Below are positions 16,052 to 24,188 of a stretch of 64,000 nt of DNA, piece after piece. Each line of letters begins with the position of its first letter. The first letter of the stretch is position 1. The position numbers were made by a program, and so were the translations under genes. The notes under the pieces are model-generated. The model was not told the origin of the DNA and ran no database searches. It was given only the letters and a program-made list of their open reading frames with translations. Source of the DNA: Rhodosalinus sp041365695 (GTDB lineage Bacteria > Pseudomonadota > Alphaproteobacteria > Rhodobacterales > Rhodobacteraceae); NCBI RefSeq assembly GCF_041365695.1, contig NZ_JBGFSJ010000003.1:124001-188000 (forward strand). Reading direction: 5' to 3'.

Positions 16052-16142
16052 CCTGTCCCCAAAACGCGCGCCTGCCGACTAAATCCAGTCGCGGAAGAGA
16101 CGCACTCTTCCGGCCAGAGCCTGACCTGTCCCCAAGCACGCG
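16052..16142 (+). other. Structured 3' region or candidate small RNA downstream of the microprotein gene
   Basis: Between the microprotein stop and a strong terminator lie about 140 non-coding bases. They hold two copies of CCTGTCCCCAA (16052-16062 and 16125-16135), each soon followed by ACGCG, and between them a perfect 8-bp hairpin, CGGAAGAG/CTCTTCCG with a 5-base loop (16092-16112). This could be a regulatory 3' UTR or an RNA released from it. No known RNA family was recognised. Confidence 0.35.
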
Positions 16143-16154
16143 GACTGCACTTCA

Positions 16155-16190
16155 CCGCCGCCTTCCTCATGGAAGCGCGGCGGTTTTTTT
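16155..16190 (+). terminator. Rho-independent terminator of the microprotein transcript
   Basis: A 12-bp stem with one bulged C (CCGCCGC-CTTCC paired with GGAAG-C-GCGGCGG, loop TCAT) is followed directly by seven T residues. This is the clearest intrinsic terminator in the window. Confidence 0.88.
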
Positions 16191-16209
16191 AAGGGGGTCG
16201 CCTGCGCGC

Positions 16210-16662
16210 TCAGGCGCAGTGGGCCGCTTCGGCCTGCGCCGCCGCCTCGGCTGCGGCCTCGATCGCGAGAAGGATCGAGGCGTGGCGGTTCTTGTAGTCG
16301 CGGGCGGGGCGCAGCACCTCGAACCCGTCGAAGGGCGCGTCCGGCACGGGACCGTCGGATTTCAGCATGGTCCGGAGCGCGTCGCGCGCGGCCTCCAGCT
16401 CCGGCCGGCTGCGCCCGATCACCGCCGCGCCCAGCACGGCCGCCGCCGCCTGGCCGAGCGCGCAGGCCTTCACGTCCTGACCGAAATCGGAGACGCGCCC
16501 GTCGGTCATGGTCAGGTCCACCGTCACCGTGGAGCCACAGAGCGGCGACCGTTTCCTGACGCTCGCGTCCGGGTGATCGAGCCGCCCCCGGTGCGGAATA
16601 TCCGCTGCGAGCGCGAGAATGCGCCCGGAATAAAGCTTCATCAGGTCGTCGTCGCCAGCCAT
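16210..16662 (-). CDS. Iron-sulfur cluster scaffold-like protein (IscU/SufU family)
   Basis: The 150-residue protein has the NifU N-terminal/IscU fold: an N-terminal YSGRILALAAD helix, then SPLCGSTV with the first conserved cysteine and DVKACALGQA with the second. The third cysteine, normally in a R.KCA.L motif near the C-terminus, is replaced by KNRHAS. Canonical IscU/SufU proteins use three cysteines to build or relay Fe-S clusters, so this member may have a different role, such as zinc-bound sulfur acceptance. It is a single minus-strand gene, divergent from hisI. Start at the ATG giving the family-length N-terminus. Confidence 0.82.
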   Translation of the reverse strand: MAGDDDLMKLYSGRILALAADIPHRGRLDHPDASVRKRSPLCGSTVTVDLTMTDGRVSDFGQDVKACALGQAAAAVLGAAVIGRSRPELEAARDALRTMLKSDGPVPDAPFDGFEVLRPARDYKNRHASILLAIEAAAEAAAQAEAAHCA

Positions 16663-16729
16663 GGCCTTCCTCTTCGGCGCTTTCGGAAATAATTAGGTCC
16701 CCGCGCCAGAGATGCAAAGGATTTGCGCC

Positions 16730-17089
16730 ATGCCCTTCGATCCCGCGACGCTTCGCTACAACGAGGCCGGCCTCGTTCCCGCCATCGCGCAGGAGGCGCG
16801 GACCGGCGAGGTGCTGATGCTGGCCTGGATGACCGCGGAGGCGGTCGCCCGCACGCTCGAGACGGGGCGCGTCACCTACTGGTCGCGCTCCCGCGGAGAA
16901 TTCTGGGAGAAGGGCGCGACCTCGGGCCATGTGCAGGAATTGGTGGAGATGCGGGTGGATTGCGACCGTGACTGCCTGCTGCTTCTGGTGAACCAGACGG
17001 GGCCGGCTTGCCACACGGGGCGGCGAAGCTGCTTCTACACGGCAGTGCGCGACGGGGACGAGGTCGAGATCCTGACGCCGCAAGGCTGA
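16730..17089 (+). CDS. hisI: Phosphoribosyl-AMP cyclohydrolase HisI
   Basis: A 119-residue cytosolic enzyme that opens the adenine ring of phosphoribosyl-AMP, step three of histidine synthesis. The motif WSRSRGEFWEKGATSG and the metal-binding segment DCDRDC...ACHTGRRSCF are the family hallmarks. The second of two in-frame ATGs was chosen: it has AAAGGA eight bases upstream, whereas the first (16712) has none. It stands alone, not in a his operon. Confidence 0.95.
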   Translation: MPFDPATLRYNEAGLVPAIAQEARTGEVLMLAWMTAEAVARTLETGRVTYWSRSRGEFWEKGATSGHVQELVEMRVDCDRDCLLLLVNQTGPACHTGRRSCFYTAVRDGDEVEILTPQG

Positions 17090-17100
17090 GGGCGCTCAGC

Positions 17101-17991
17101 TCACGGGCGTCTTTCCGCCAATGCGATCGACGGTTGCAGGCCGACCATCATGCGAATGTCCGCGGGGCTGCGGCCGTCGGCGCGGTAGGTCGCGATGGCG
17201 CGCGCGTCGTCGCGCTTGGCGAGGCGGCGGCCGGCCTCGTCGCGGATCAGGCGGTGGTGATGGTAGACCGGCGTGGGCAGCCCGAGAAGCCGCTGGAGGA
17301 GCACGTGGATCGCCGTCGCGGGGGCGAGGTCCGCGCCGCGGATCACATGGGTGATCGCCTGGTCCGCGTCGTCGAGCACGACCGAGAGGTGATAGGACGC
17401 GCCCATGTCCCGGCGCGCGAGCGCCACGTCGCCGATGCCCGCGATCAGACTCTCGGGGTCGAGGGAAGGCGGCTCCGCAAGGCCCGTTTCCTCGAAGCCG
17501 AGCGGGCGCGCCGCGACACCGGCGAGGTCGAGCGCGCGCGCCATGTCGAGGCGCAGCGCCGGGCCTTCGGGCAGCGGTCCCGCGCGCGGCGCGTCGGCTC
17601 GGCAGGTGCCCGGATAGACCCGCCCGTCCGGCCCGAGGAGCGGCGCGCCCTCCTGCGGTGCGGCGGCCGCGGCCTCGATGTCGCGCCGGGTGCAGGTGCA
17701 GGGGTAGAGAAGCCCGCGCGCCCAGAGATCGCCAAGCGCCGCGCGGTAGCGCGGGATGCGGTCGGACTGGCGCATCACGGGCGCGTCCCACGTGATGCCG
17801 AGCCAGCCGAGGTCGTCCTCGATCTGGCGGGCCCAGTGCGCGCGGGCGCGGGCCTGGTCGATGTCGTCGAGGCGCAGCAGGAAGGCGCCGCCCGCCGCGC
17901 GCGCACGATCATGGGCCAGCAGCGCGGAATAGGCGTGGCCGAGATGCAGCGGGCCTGTCGGCGATGGGGCGAAACGGGTCCGAAAGCTCAC
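17101..17991 (-). CDS. gluQ: Glutamyl-Q tRNA(Asp) synthetase
   Basis: The 296-residue protein is a shortened glutamyl-tRNA synthetase: it has the HIGH motif as HLGHAYS near residue 17 and a KMSKS counterpart KRDDARA, but no anticodon-binding domain. GluQRS attaches glutamate to queuosine at position 34 of tRNA-Asp. A cysteine cluster (YPCTCTRRD with a downstream TCRADAP) provides zinc ligands. The ATG overlaps the stop of the upstream methyltransferase gene by four bases, so the two are translationally coupled. Confidence 0.93.
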   Translation of the reverse strand: MSFRTRFAPSPTGPLHLGHAYSALLAHDRARAAGGAFLLRLDDIDQARARAHWARQIEDDLGWLGITWDAPVMRQSDRIPRYRAALGDLWARGLLYPCTCTRRDIEAAAAAPQEGAPLLGPDGRVYPGTCRADAPRAGPLPEGPALRLDMARALDLAGVAARPLGFEETGLAEPPSLDPESLIAGIGDVALARRDMGASYHLSVVLDDADQAITHVIRGADLAPATAIHVLLQRLLGLPTPVYHHHRLIRDEAGRRLAKRDDARAIATYRADGRSPADIRMMVGLQPSIALAERRP

Positions 17992-18602
17992 TTTCGTTCA
18001 AGCACATAGACGCGGGAGTTGAGATCGCGCGCCGGCAGGTGCGGGCCGTAGTCGCTGACCAGAAGCCGCGCTGCGCCCGTGTCCGTCCACTCGGAGACAT
18101 GGGCTTCGTAGGATCGATTCTCGAGCGTGTGATCGTTGAAGGAAAACGTGAAGAGCCCCCCGGGCTCTAGCAGCGCCATCAGCCGATCGAAGACCGCCAG
18201 CGGCGCCGCGCCCGCCCCGATCACCCCGATGGCCGCCACGGCAGCGTAGCGGCCGCGGCGGTCCGACAGGTCGTCGTCGAATCCGATGCGGTCGAGGCAC
18301 CTGTAGGCGCCTTTCCCTTGCGCCTCGGCCAGCATCTCGTCGGAGACGTCCACGCCGTCGATCGTCGTGAGGCCCGCCGCCCGCAGCGCCGCGCCCGACA
18401 GCCCCGTGCCGCAGCCGAAATCGAGCACCGGCGCGGAGCGGTCGCCCATATGCGCGGCGAGCGCCTTTGCGGTGCGGGCGGGCGTGGCGTAGCCGGCCGA
18501 GCCCAGCTCGGTATCGTAACTCGCGGCCCAGTCGTCGTAGAGGGCGCGGGTCTCTTCCATGCCGGAAACGTCGTAGACCTTGTCGAGAAACTTCTCGGGC
18601 AT
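17988..18602 (-). CDS. Class I SAM-dependent methyltransferase
   Basis: The 204-residue protein has the SAM-binding motif VLDFGCGTGLSG (motif I), an acidic loop DGVDVSDEML (motif II) and GGLFTFSFND near the post-I/IV region. It starts MPEKFLDKVYDV with a YDDWAASYD segment typical of methyltransferases annotated as WBSCR27-like or Coq3-like. The substrate is unknown; small molecules are more likely than RNA given the size. It overlaps gluQ by four bases and follows trmFO by 22 bases, so all three are probably one transcript. Confidence 0.85.
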   Translation of the reverse strand: MPEKFLDKVYDVSGMEETRALYDDWAASYDTELGSAGYATPARTAKALAAHMGDRSAPVLDFGCGTGLSGAALRAAGLTTIDGVDVSDEMLAEAQGKGAYRCLDRIGFDDDLSDRRGRYAAVAAIGVIGAGAAPLAVFDRLMALLEPGGLFTFSFNDHTLENRSYEAHVSEWTDTGAARLLVSDYGPHLPARDLNSRVYVLERK

Positions 18603-18624
18603 GGCGCAAGGATAACCTGCGCGA

Positions 18625-19980
18625 TCAGGCCGCGTCCAGCGCCGTCTGGGTCAGCCAGGCAGTCCAGGCCGCCTTGGCGCGGTCCGTGTAGGCCTTGTAG
18701 CGGTCGCGGCGCCCGCGACGTCCGCCCTTCACGCCGTCGAGAGGCCGGAAGAGCCCGAAATTCACGTTCATTGGCTGGAAGCTTTTCGCTTCCGCACCCC
18801 CGGTGATGTGGTGCACGAGCGCGCCCACGGCGCTGTCGGGCGGCGCGGCGGGCAGCCGGCGGCCCAGGATTTCCGCAGCGGCGAGCTTCCCCGCGAGAAG
18901 CCCCATGGCCGCGGATTCGACGTAGCCCTCCACCCCGGTGATCTGGCCCGCGAAGCGGATGTGGGGCCGCGCACGCAGGCGCAGTTCCGCGTCAAGCAGC
19001 GTGGGCGCGTTCAGGAAGGTGTTGCGGTGGATGCCGCCGAGACGCGCGAAGCGGGCGTTTTCCAGGCCTGGAATCATGCGGAATACATCGGTTTGCGCGC
19101 CGTACTTCATCTTCGTCTGGAAGCCCACCATGTTGTAGAGTGTGCCCAGCGCATTGTCGCGGCGCAGCTGGACCACCGCCCAGGGCTTCTTTTCGGGCTT
19201 GTGCGGATTGGTCAGGCCGACGGGTTTCATCGGCCCGTGGCGCAGCGTCTCGCGCCCGCGCTCGGCCATCACCTCGATGGGCAGGCAGCCGTCGAAATAG
19301 CCCGCCGTCTCGCCTTCGTGGAACTCGGTCTTGTCCGCGGCGACGAGCGCGTCGATGAACGCCTCGTAGCGCTCGCGGTCCATCGGGCAGTTGAGATAGG
19401 CCTGCCGCTCCTCCTCCGTCTCGCCCTTGTCGTAGCGGGACTGCCGCCAGGCCACCGACATGTCCACCGAATCGGCATGCACGATGGGCGCGATCGCGTC
19501 GAAGAAGGCCAGCGCGTCCGCCCCCGTGATCCGCGCGATCGACTGGCCGAGCGCGGAGGATGTCAGCGGCCCGGTCGCCACGATCCAGCGGCCCTCGGGC
19601 GGCAGTTCCGTGATCTCGCCCGTGGCGAGCGTGACATTGGGGTGCGCGGCGAGAGCCGCCGTCACGTCCCTGGCGAAGGCATCGCGATCCACGGCGAGCG
19701 CGCCGCCCGCGGGCAGGCGGTGGCGGTCGGCCATCGCCATGACGAGACCGCCCGCCTCGCGCATCTCCCAGTGGAGGAGCCCCACGGCGTTCTGCTCGTC
19801 ATCGTCGGAGCGGAAGGAATTCGAGCACACCATCTCTGCCAGGTGGGCCGTGCGGTGCGCGAATGTGCCGGTCTCGGGGCGCATCTCGTGGATCACCACG
19901 GGAACGCCCATTCGGGCGGCCTGCCAGGCGGCCTCTGATCCGGCCATGCCGCCGCCGATGATGTGAAGCGTCTCGGTCAT
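18625..19980 (-). CDS. trmFO: Methylenetetrahydrofolate-tRNA (uracil-5-) methyltransferase TrmFO
   Basis: The 451-residue flavoprotein begins with the FAD-binding motif IIGGGMAGSEAA. VCSNSFRSD holds one of the conserved cysteines, and NCPMDRERYE, YFDGCLPIEVMAERG and KPVGLTNPHK are family blocks. TrmFO methylates U54 of tRNA using methylenetetrahydrofolate, in place of the SAM-dependent TrmA. An in-frame ATG six bases earlier (19986) is an alternative; neither has a strong ribosome site. It heads the trmFO-methyltransferase-gluQ run. Confidence 0.95.
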   Translation of the reverse strand: MTETLHIIGGGMAGSEAAWQAARMGVPVVIHEMRPETGTFAHRTAHLAEMVCSNSFRSDDDEQNAVGLLHWEMREAGGLVMAMADRHRLPAGGALAVDRDAFARDVTAALAAHPNVTLATGEITELPPEGRWIVATGPLTSSALGQSIARITGADALAFFDAIAPIVHADSVDMSVAWRQSRYDKGETEEERQAYLNCPMDRERYEAFIDALVAADKTEFHEGETAGYFDGCLPIEVMAERGRETLRHGPMKPVGLTNPHKPEKKPWAVVQLRRDNALGTLYNMVGFQTKMKYGAQTDVFRMIPGLENARFARLGGIHRNTFLNAPTLLDAELRLRARPHIRFAGQITGVEGYVESAAMGLLAGKLAAAEILGRRLPAAPPDSAVGALVHHITGGAEAKSFQPMNVNFGLFRPLDGVKGGRRGRRDRYKAYTDRAKAAWTAWLTQTALDAA

Positions 19981-20030
19981 GGGCATCGATCTAGGCGCTC
20001 TGGCGCGCGATGTCACGGGGCGCGGATCGT

Positions 20031-20816
20031 TTACTGCGCCCAGTCCGGCGCGCGCTTTTGCAGGAAGGCGTTGATCCCCTCGTCGGTATCGCGGTCGAGC
20101 ATGTTCTCCACCATCGCCGCGCCGGTGAAGGCGTAGGCCTCGTCGAGCGGCATCTCGGACTGCGCGTAGAAGCCGCGCTTGCCGATTTTGACCGCGGTGC
20201 CGAGCTTGGCCGCCACGGTCCCGGCGAGCGCGGCCGTCTCCTCGGCGAGCGAGTCCTGCGGCACGACGCGGTTGACAAGGCCGAGTTCCCGGGCACGGGT
20301 GGCGTCCACGAACTCGCCGGTCACCAGCATCTCGAAGGCGTGTTTCAGCGGCACGTTCCGCGTGAGAGCCACCATCGGCGTCGAGCAGAAGAGCCCGATA
20401 TTTACTCCGTTCACGCCGAAGCGCGTGCCTTCGGCCGCCACGGCCATGTCGCAGGACGCGACGAGCTGGCAGCCCGCGGCGGTGGCGATGCCGTGGACCT
20501 GCGCGATCACCGGCTGGGGCACGTCGCGAATCGTCTGCATCATGCGGCCGCACCGCTCGAAGAGATCGCCGAAATAGCCCGCGCCGCCATCCTCGGACTG
20601 GCGGCCGGCCTGCATCTCCTTCAGGTCGTGACCCGCGCAGAAGGCCTTGCCCGCGCCCGAAAGCACCACCGCGCGCACGCCACGATCCTCCTTCAGCGCG
20701 TCGAACTCCGCCTGAAGGGCGGCCAGCATCGCGTCGGACAGCGCGTTCAGCCGTTCGGGCGCGTTCATCGTCAGATGCGCGACGGCGTCACGGTCGGTAC
20801 GATCCAGAAGTGCCAT
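20031..20816 (-). CDS. Enoyl-CoA hydratase/isomerase family protein (ECHDC3-like)
   Basis: The 261-residue crotonase-fold protein has the oxyanion-hole segments SGAGKAFCAGHDLKEM and HGIATAAGCQLVASCDMAVA. The two catalytic glutamates of true enoyl-CoA hydratases are absent: GGGCEL is AAGCQL here and the PE motif is replaced by VNGVNIGLFCSTP. That pattern, and the C-terminal GINAFLQKRAPDW, match the ECHDC3 subgroup, whose reaction is not settled. A GAGGAGG lies upstream. It diverges from a thioesterase gene 57 bases away; both may act on acyl-CoA. Confidence 0.88.
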   Translation of the reverse strand: MALLDRTDRDAVAHLTMNAPERLNALSDAMLAALQAEFDALKEDRGVRAVVLSGAGKAFCAGHDLKEMQAGRQSEDGGAGYFGDLFERCGRMMQTIRDVPQPVIAQVHGIATAAGCQLVASCDMAVAAEGTRFGVNGVNIGLFCSTPMVALTRNVPLKHAFEMLVTGEFVDATRARELGLVNRVVPQDSLAEETAALAGTVAAKLGTAVKIGKRGFYAQSEMPLDEAYAFTGAAMVENMLDRDTDEGINAFLQKRAPDWAQ

Positions 20817-20873
20817 CTTGTCCTCCTCGCCTCTTCGCGGGAACTCTATGCGCCAAAGGGGCAGGAGGAAAGC

Positions 20874-21311
20874 ATGGCGGTCAAGATGGACGCGGGCGCG
20901 CTCACGCAGTTTTTGCGCCGCGAGTTCCCGCAGGTGGCGGAGGAGTTCGTGATCGAGCGGGTGGCCGAACGCGAGATCGACGTCCGCCTCGCCGTGGCCG
21001 AGCGGCATCTGCGCCCCGGCGGCACCGTCTCGGGGCCGTCGATGTTCGCGCTGGCCGACGTGTCGGTCTACCTCGCGCTTCTGGCGATGATCGGGCCGGA
21101 GGCGCTGGCGGTCACCACCGGCTGTTCGATGGATTTCATGCGCAAGCCCGCGGCCGGGCGCGACATGATCGCGCGCTGCCGCCTGCTGAAGCTGGGGCGC
21201 ACGCTGGCGGTGGGCGACGTGCTGCTTTTCTCGGAAGGCGCGGAAGAGCCCGTGGCGCGCGCGAGCATGACCTACTCGATCCCGCCGCGACAGGGGCGCG
21301 CCGCGGGGTAG
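20874..21311 (+). CDS. PaaI family thioesterase (hotdog fold)
   Basis: The 145-residue single-hotdog protein has RPGGTVSGPSMFALADVSVYLAL, where the acidic residue on the central helix is the usual catalytic position, and a C-terminal MTYSIPP strand. PaaI-type enzymes hydrolyse aryl- or acyl-CoA thioesters, clearing dead-end CoA esters. CAGGAGG lies upstream of the ATG. It is followed by a hairpin repeat element between it and the convergent speE gene. Confidence 0.88.
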   Translation: MAVKMDAGALTQFLRREFPQVAEEFVIERVAEREIDVRLAVAERHLRPGGTVSGPSMFALADVSVYLALLAMIGPEALAVTTGCSMDFMRKPAAGRDMIARCRLLKLGRTLAVGDVLLFSEGAEEPVARASMTYSIPPRQGRAAG

Positions 21312-21386
21312 GGGGGCCGTCGGCCCCCCTCGCCCCTCGCGGGGCTCACCCCCCCGAGAGTATTTGGGCCAAGAAGAAGCGGGGGC
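21312..21386. repeat. Dispersed hairpin/GAGTATTT-AAGAAGAAG element, copy 2
   Basis: An 8-bp stem (GGGGGGCC with GGCCCCCC, loop GTC, beginning at the last base of the preceding stop codon) and a second smaller hairpin (CCCC-tcgc-GGGG) precede the core CCCCCGAGAGTATTTGGG then CCAAGAAGAAGCGGGGGC (21351-21386). Like copy 1 it lies between convergent genes (thioesterase and speE) and can serve as a two-way terminator. Confidence 0.75.
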
Positions 21387-21410
21387 GGGGGCGCGCGCCC
21401 GGCGTCGGGC

Positions 21411-22256
21411 TCAGGCCAGCAGGCGCCGGACGTAGCCCGGCAGGGCGAAGGCCGCCTTGTGCACCTCGGGCGTGTAGTAGTCCGTCGCGATCCCGCTCTC
21501 GGCGAAGCGCCCCTCGAGCACGTCGAGCGGCGTGGCGCGCGCGTCCCCGTCGCTGCCCCAGCCGAAGGCCATGGGGCCGCCGGCATAGGTCGGGATCGTG
21601 GCGAGGTAGCAGGCCGGGTCGGCGAAGAGCGCCCGGAAGGCGCCCATCGTGCCGATCAGCTCGTCCGGTTGCAGGAAGGGCACGCCGTTCTGGGTGACGA
21701 GGATGCCGCCCTCCGCCAGGCGCCGCTTGGCGTGGCCGTAGAAGCTGTCGGTGAAAAGCACATCGCCGGGTCCCACGGGATCCGTCGAATCGATGATGAT
21801 GACGTCGTAATCCGGGCCGTCCGCGCGCATGAATTCCGCGCCGTCGGCGATCACCAGCTCGAGCCGCGGGTCGTCGAAGGCCCCGGCGGAGAGCATCGGC
21901 AGGTATTCCTTCGAGAAGGCCACGACGCCGGCGTCGATCTCGACCATGGTCAGCCGGGCGACGCCGGGGTGCTTGAGCACCTCGCGCGCCATTCCGCCGT
22001 CGCCGCCCCCCACGATGAGCACGCGCCGCGCCGCGCCATGGGCGAGGATCGGCACATGCGTCAGCATCTCGTGGTAGATGAAATTGTCGGCCTCGGTGGT
22101 CTGCACCACCCCGTCGAGCGTCAGCACGCGGCCGAAGGTTGCGTTCTCGAAGACCTGGAGGCGCTGGTGGTCGGTTTCGCTGTCGTAGAGCAGCCGCTCC
22201 ACGCGCAGGGCCTGCGCGTGGTCCCGGTGCAGCGTCTCGCGCATCCAGCCGGTCAT
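21411..22256 (-). CDS. speE: Spermidine synthase (polyamine aminopropyltransferase)
   Basis: The 281-residue protein contains the decarboxylated-SAM site VLIVGGGDGGMARE and the catalytic aspartate region IIIDSTDPVGP, with the polyamine-binding TYAGGPMAFGWGSD loop near the C-terminus. It transfers aminopropyl from decarboxylated SAM to putrescine in the cytosol. The ATG overlaps the speD stop (ATGA), so the pair is translationally coupled. Confidence 0.96.
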   Translation of the reverse strand: MTGWMRETLHRDHAQALRVERLLYDSETDHQRLQVFENATFGRVLTLDGVVQTTEADNFIYHEMLTHVPILAHGAARRVLIVGGGDGGMAREVLKHPGVARLTMVEIDAGVVAFSKEYLPMLSAGAFDDPRLELVIADGAEFMRADGPDYDVIIIDSTDPVGPGDVLFTDSFYGHAKRRLAEGGILVTQNGVPFLQPDELIGTMGAFRALFADPACYLATIPTYAGGPMAFGWGSDGDARATPLDVLEGRFAESGIATDYYTPEVHKAAFALPGYVRRLLA

Positions 22257-22774
22257 GCCGCGATGCCCGCCTCGGCCACCACGCCCTCGCCGCGGCGCAG
22301 TTCCCTCACGCGGACGTCCGACGTGGCGAAGGCCGCCTTCAGGACATCGACCGCACGCCATGGCCGGGCGTCGCCGCACATGAAGACGTCGAAGGCGCCG
22401 TAGCCGATCTCGGGCCAGGTGTGCACGCTGATGTGGCTTTCGGCCAGCACCGCCACGCCGCTCACGCCCTGGGGGCTGAACCTGTGCGTGTGGATGTGCA
22501 GCAGCGTCGCGCCGCAGCGGTCCACGCAGTCGTGGAACGCCTGCGCGATCCGCGCCTCGTCGTCGAGGCCATGGCCGTTCACCACCTCGATGATGAGATG
22601 CGTGCCCGCGAAGACGGCGCCGTCGTGGCGGATGAAATGGTCCTCGCGCGTCTCGTCGAAGAGATCCCGCGCGGGTGTTTGGATGAAAGGCACATTGGTG
22701 CCTGTGTCGGTGTCTTCCGCTTGGGCGCCTGTCTCCAGACCGATCCCCAGTTGGAAGAGGTTGGCGTCCTTCAT
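22253..22774 (-). CDS. speD: S-adenosylmethionine decarboxylase proenzyme
   Basis: A 173-residue class 1 bacterial SpeD. The self-cleavage site is in AESHISVHTWPE; the serine becomes the pyruvoyl cofactor that decarboxylates SAM to supply aminopropyl groups. The His and Cys of GAFDVFMCGD are the other conserved catalytic residues. It is about 30 residues longer at the N-terminus than compact Thermotoga-type enzymes. First gene of the speD-speE operon; no riboswitch-like structure was seen in the 244 bases upstream. Confidence 0.95.
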   Translation of the reverse strand: MKDANLFQLGIGLETGAQAEDTDTGTNVPFIQTPARDLFDETREDHFIRHDGAVFAGTHLIIEVVNGHGLDDEARIAQAFHDCVDRCGATLLHIHTHRFSPQGVSGVAVLAESHISVHTWPEIGYGAFDVFMCGDARPWRAVDVLKAAFATSDVRVRELRRGEGVVAEAGIAA

Positions 22775-23018
22775 GGCGCTCCCCTTCTAGCCAGCAGATT
22801 GAATCCAGCGGTCCCTTAGCGCCCCCCCGGTGGCCCGGAGTTGGGATCGGTCCCGATATCTGTAGCGCGCGCCTAGGGATGATTGGCGAGTCGCGCAACA
22901 GGCAATCGCCGCATCGCCGCATGAACGTGGCAAGCGCAGTTGATCTGCGTCATGGAAGCGACACCGCGCCGCGCGCAGGCAGGGGCGGCAGCATGCGAAA
23001 CGGTCACGGGGAGCGCGG

Positions 23019-24008
23019 ATGATGACGACAGGCAAGGCAGGGCAGGCCGGGGAGCAGGCGGGCAACCGTCTCGAACATTTCCCGATCACGTTTTTCGCGA
23101 TCGTCATGGGGATCATGGGCCTCAGTCTCGCCTGCCATGCCGGCACGGGGCTCTGGCCGGGCCTTGCCCGCGCGTCGGAGGCCGCGATGTGGCTGGGCAT
23201 CGCGATCTTCCTGGCGATCGCCGCCATCTACGCGCTCAAGATCCTGCGCCATCCCGGCGCGGTCGCGGCGGAGTGGCAGCACCCGGTCAAGCTGGCCTTC
23301 TTTCCCACCGTCTCGATTTCGCTGCTGCTGATGGCGACGGCGCTTCTGCCGCACCACCCCGGCGCCGCGCGGACGATCTGGTGGCTGGGCGGGGCGGGGC
23401 AGGCGGTCCTGACGCTGGCCGTGGTCTCCGGCTGGATCGGCCACCGCCCCTTCCAGGTGGGTCACCTCACGCCCGCGTGGTTCATTCCCGCGGTGGGCAA
23501 CGTGATCGTGCCGGTGGCCGGCGTGCCGCTCGGCTACGCGGAATTGTCGTGGCTGTTCTTTTCGGCGGGGCTCGTGTTCTGGGGCGTGCTGCTGACGCTC
23601 GTCATGAACCGCCTCGTCTTCCACGACCCGGTTCCGGCGCGACTTTTCCCGACGCTCGTGATCCTGATCGCGCCGCCCGCGGTGGCGTTCCTGGCCTATG
23701 TCCAGCTTGCCGGCGGGCTCGACGCGTTCGCGCGGATCCTCTTCTACGCCGCCTGCGTCTTCGCCGCCCTGGTCGCGGTGCAGGTGCCGCAGCTTGCCAG
23801 GCTGTCCTTCGCGCTTTCCTTCTGGGCGCTGTCCTTCCCGGTCGCGGCGTTCTCGATCGCGGCGTTCCGCTATGGCGCGCTGGCGGACTCCGCCGCCCAT
23901 GGCTGGATCGGCGCGGCGGCGCTCGCGCTGCTCGGCGGGCTCGTGGCGGGGCTGCTCGTCCGCACGGGGCGCGCGATCGGACGCGGCGAGATCTGCCGGC
24001 CCGAGTGA
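23019..24008 (+). CDS. SLAC1/TehA family anion channel or dicarboxylate carrier
   Basis: The 329-residue membrane protein has ten hydrophobic helices and the start NRLEHFPITFFAIVMGIMGLSLA, typical of the TehA/SLAC1 group. The conserved TM5 phenylalanine region fits TPAWFIPAVGNVIVPVAG, a signature of this family. Homologues pass small anions or confer tellurite resistance. GGGGAG lies before the paired ATGs. It is a single gene on the plus strand upstream of the rplM promoter and cannot be assigned a substrate. Confidence 0.88.
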   Translation: MMTTGKAGQAGEQAGNRLEHFPITFFAIVMGIMGLSLACHAGTGLWPGLARASEAAMWLGIAIFLAIAAIYALKILRHPGAVAAEWQHPVKLAFFPTVSISLLLMATALLPHHPGAARTIWWLGGAGQAVLTLAVVSGWIGHRPFQVGHLTPAWFIPAVGNVIVPVAGVPLGYAELSWLFFSAGLVFWGVLLTLVMNRLVFHDPVPARLFPTLVILIAPPAVAFLAYVQLAGGLDAFARILFYAACVFAALVAVQVPQLARLSFALSFWALSFPVAAFSIAAFRYGALADSAAHGWIGAAALALLGGLVAGLLVRTGRAIGRGEICRPE

Positions 24009-24093
24009 GGCGATGGCGGGCAGAAATATGGGGTATCTTTATACCTATTTTCCAAGTTGCTGAAACGCATGAATTAAATGGGGTGGGCGCGCC

Positions 24094-24121
24094 TTGACTG
24101 CACGCGCGCTGCGCGTATAAC
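24094..24121 (+). promoter_or_regulatory. Sigma-70-type promoter of the rplM-rpsI operon
   Basis: TTGACT (24094-24099) and TATAAC (24116-24121) are 16 bases apart. A start near 24128 would give a leader of about 60 bases before rplM. Upstream is an AT-rich stretch with a small inverted repeat GGTAT-CTTT-ATACC (24032-24045). Confidence 0.55.
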
Positions 24122-24188
24122 CCGGCCATTCAGACGCGGTGGGCGCTGTCCCGCCGTCGAACAGTTCCAGACCCTGAGGGCGACCCGA

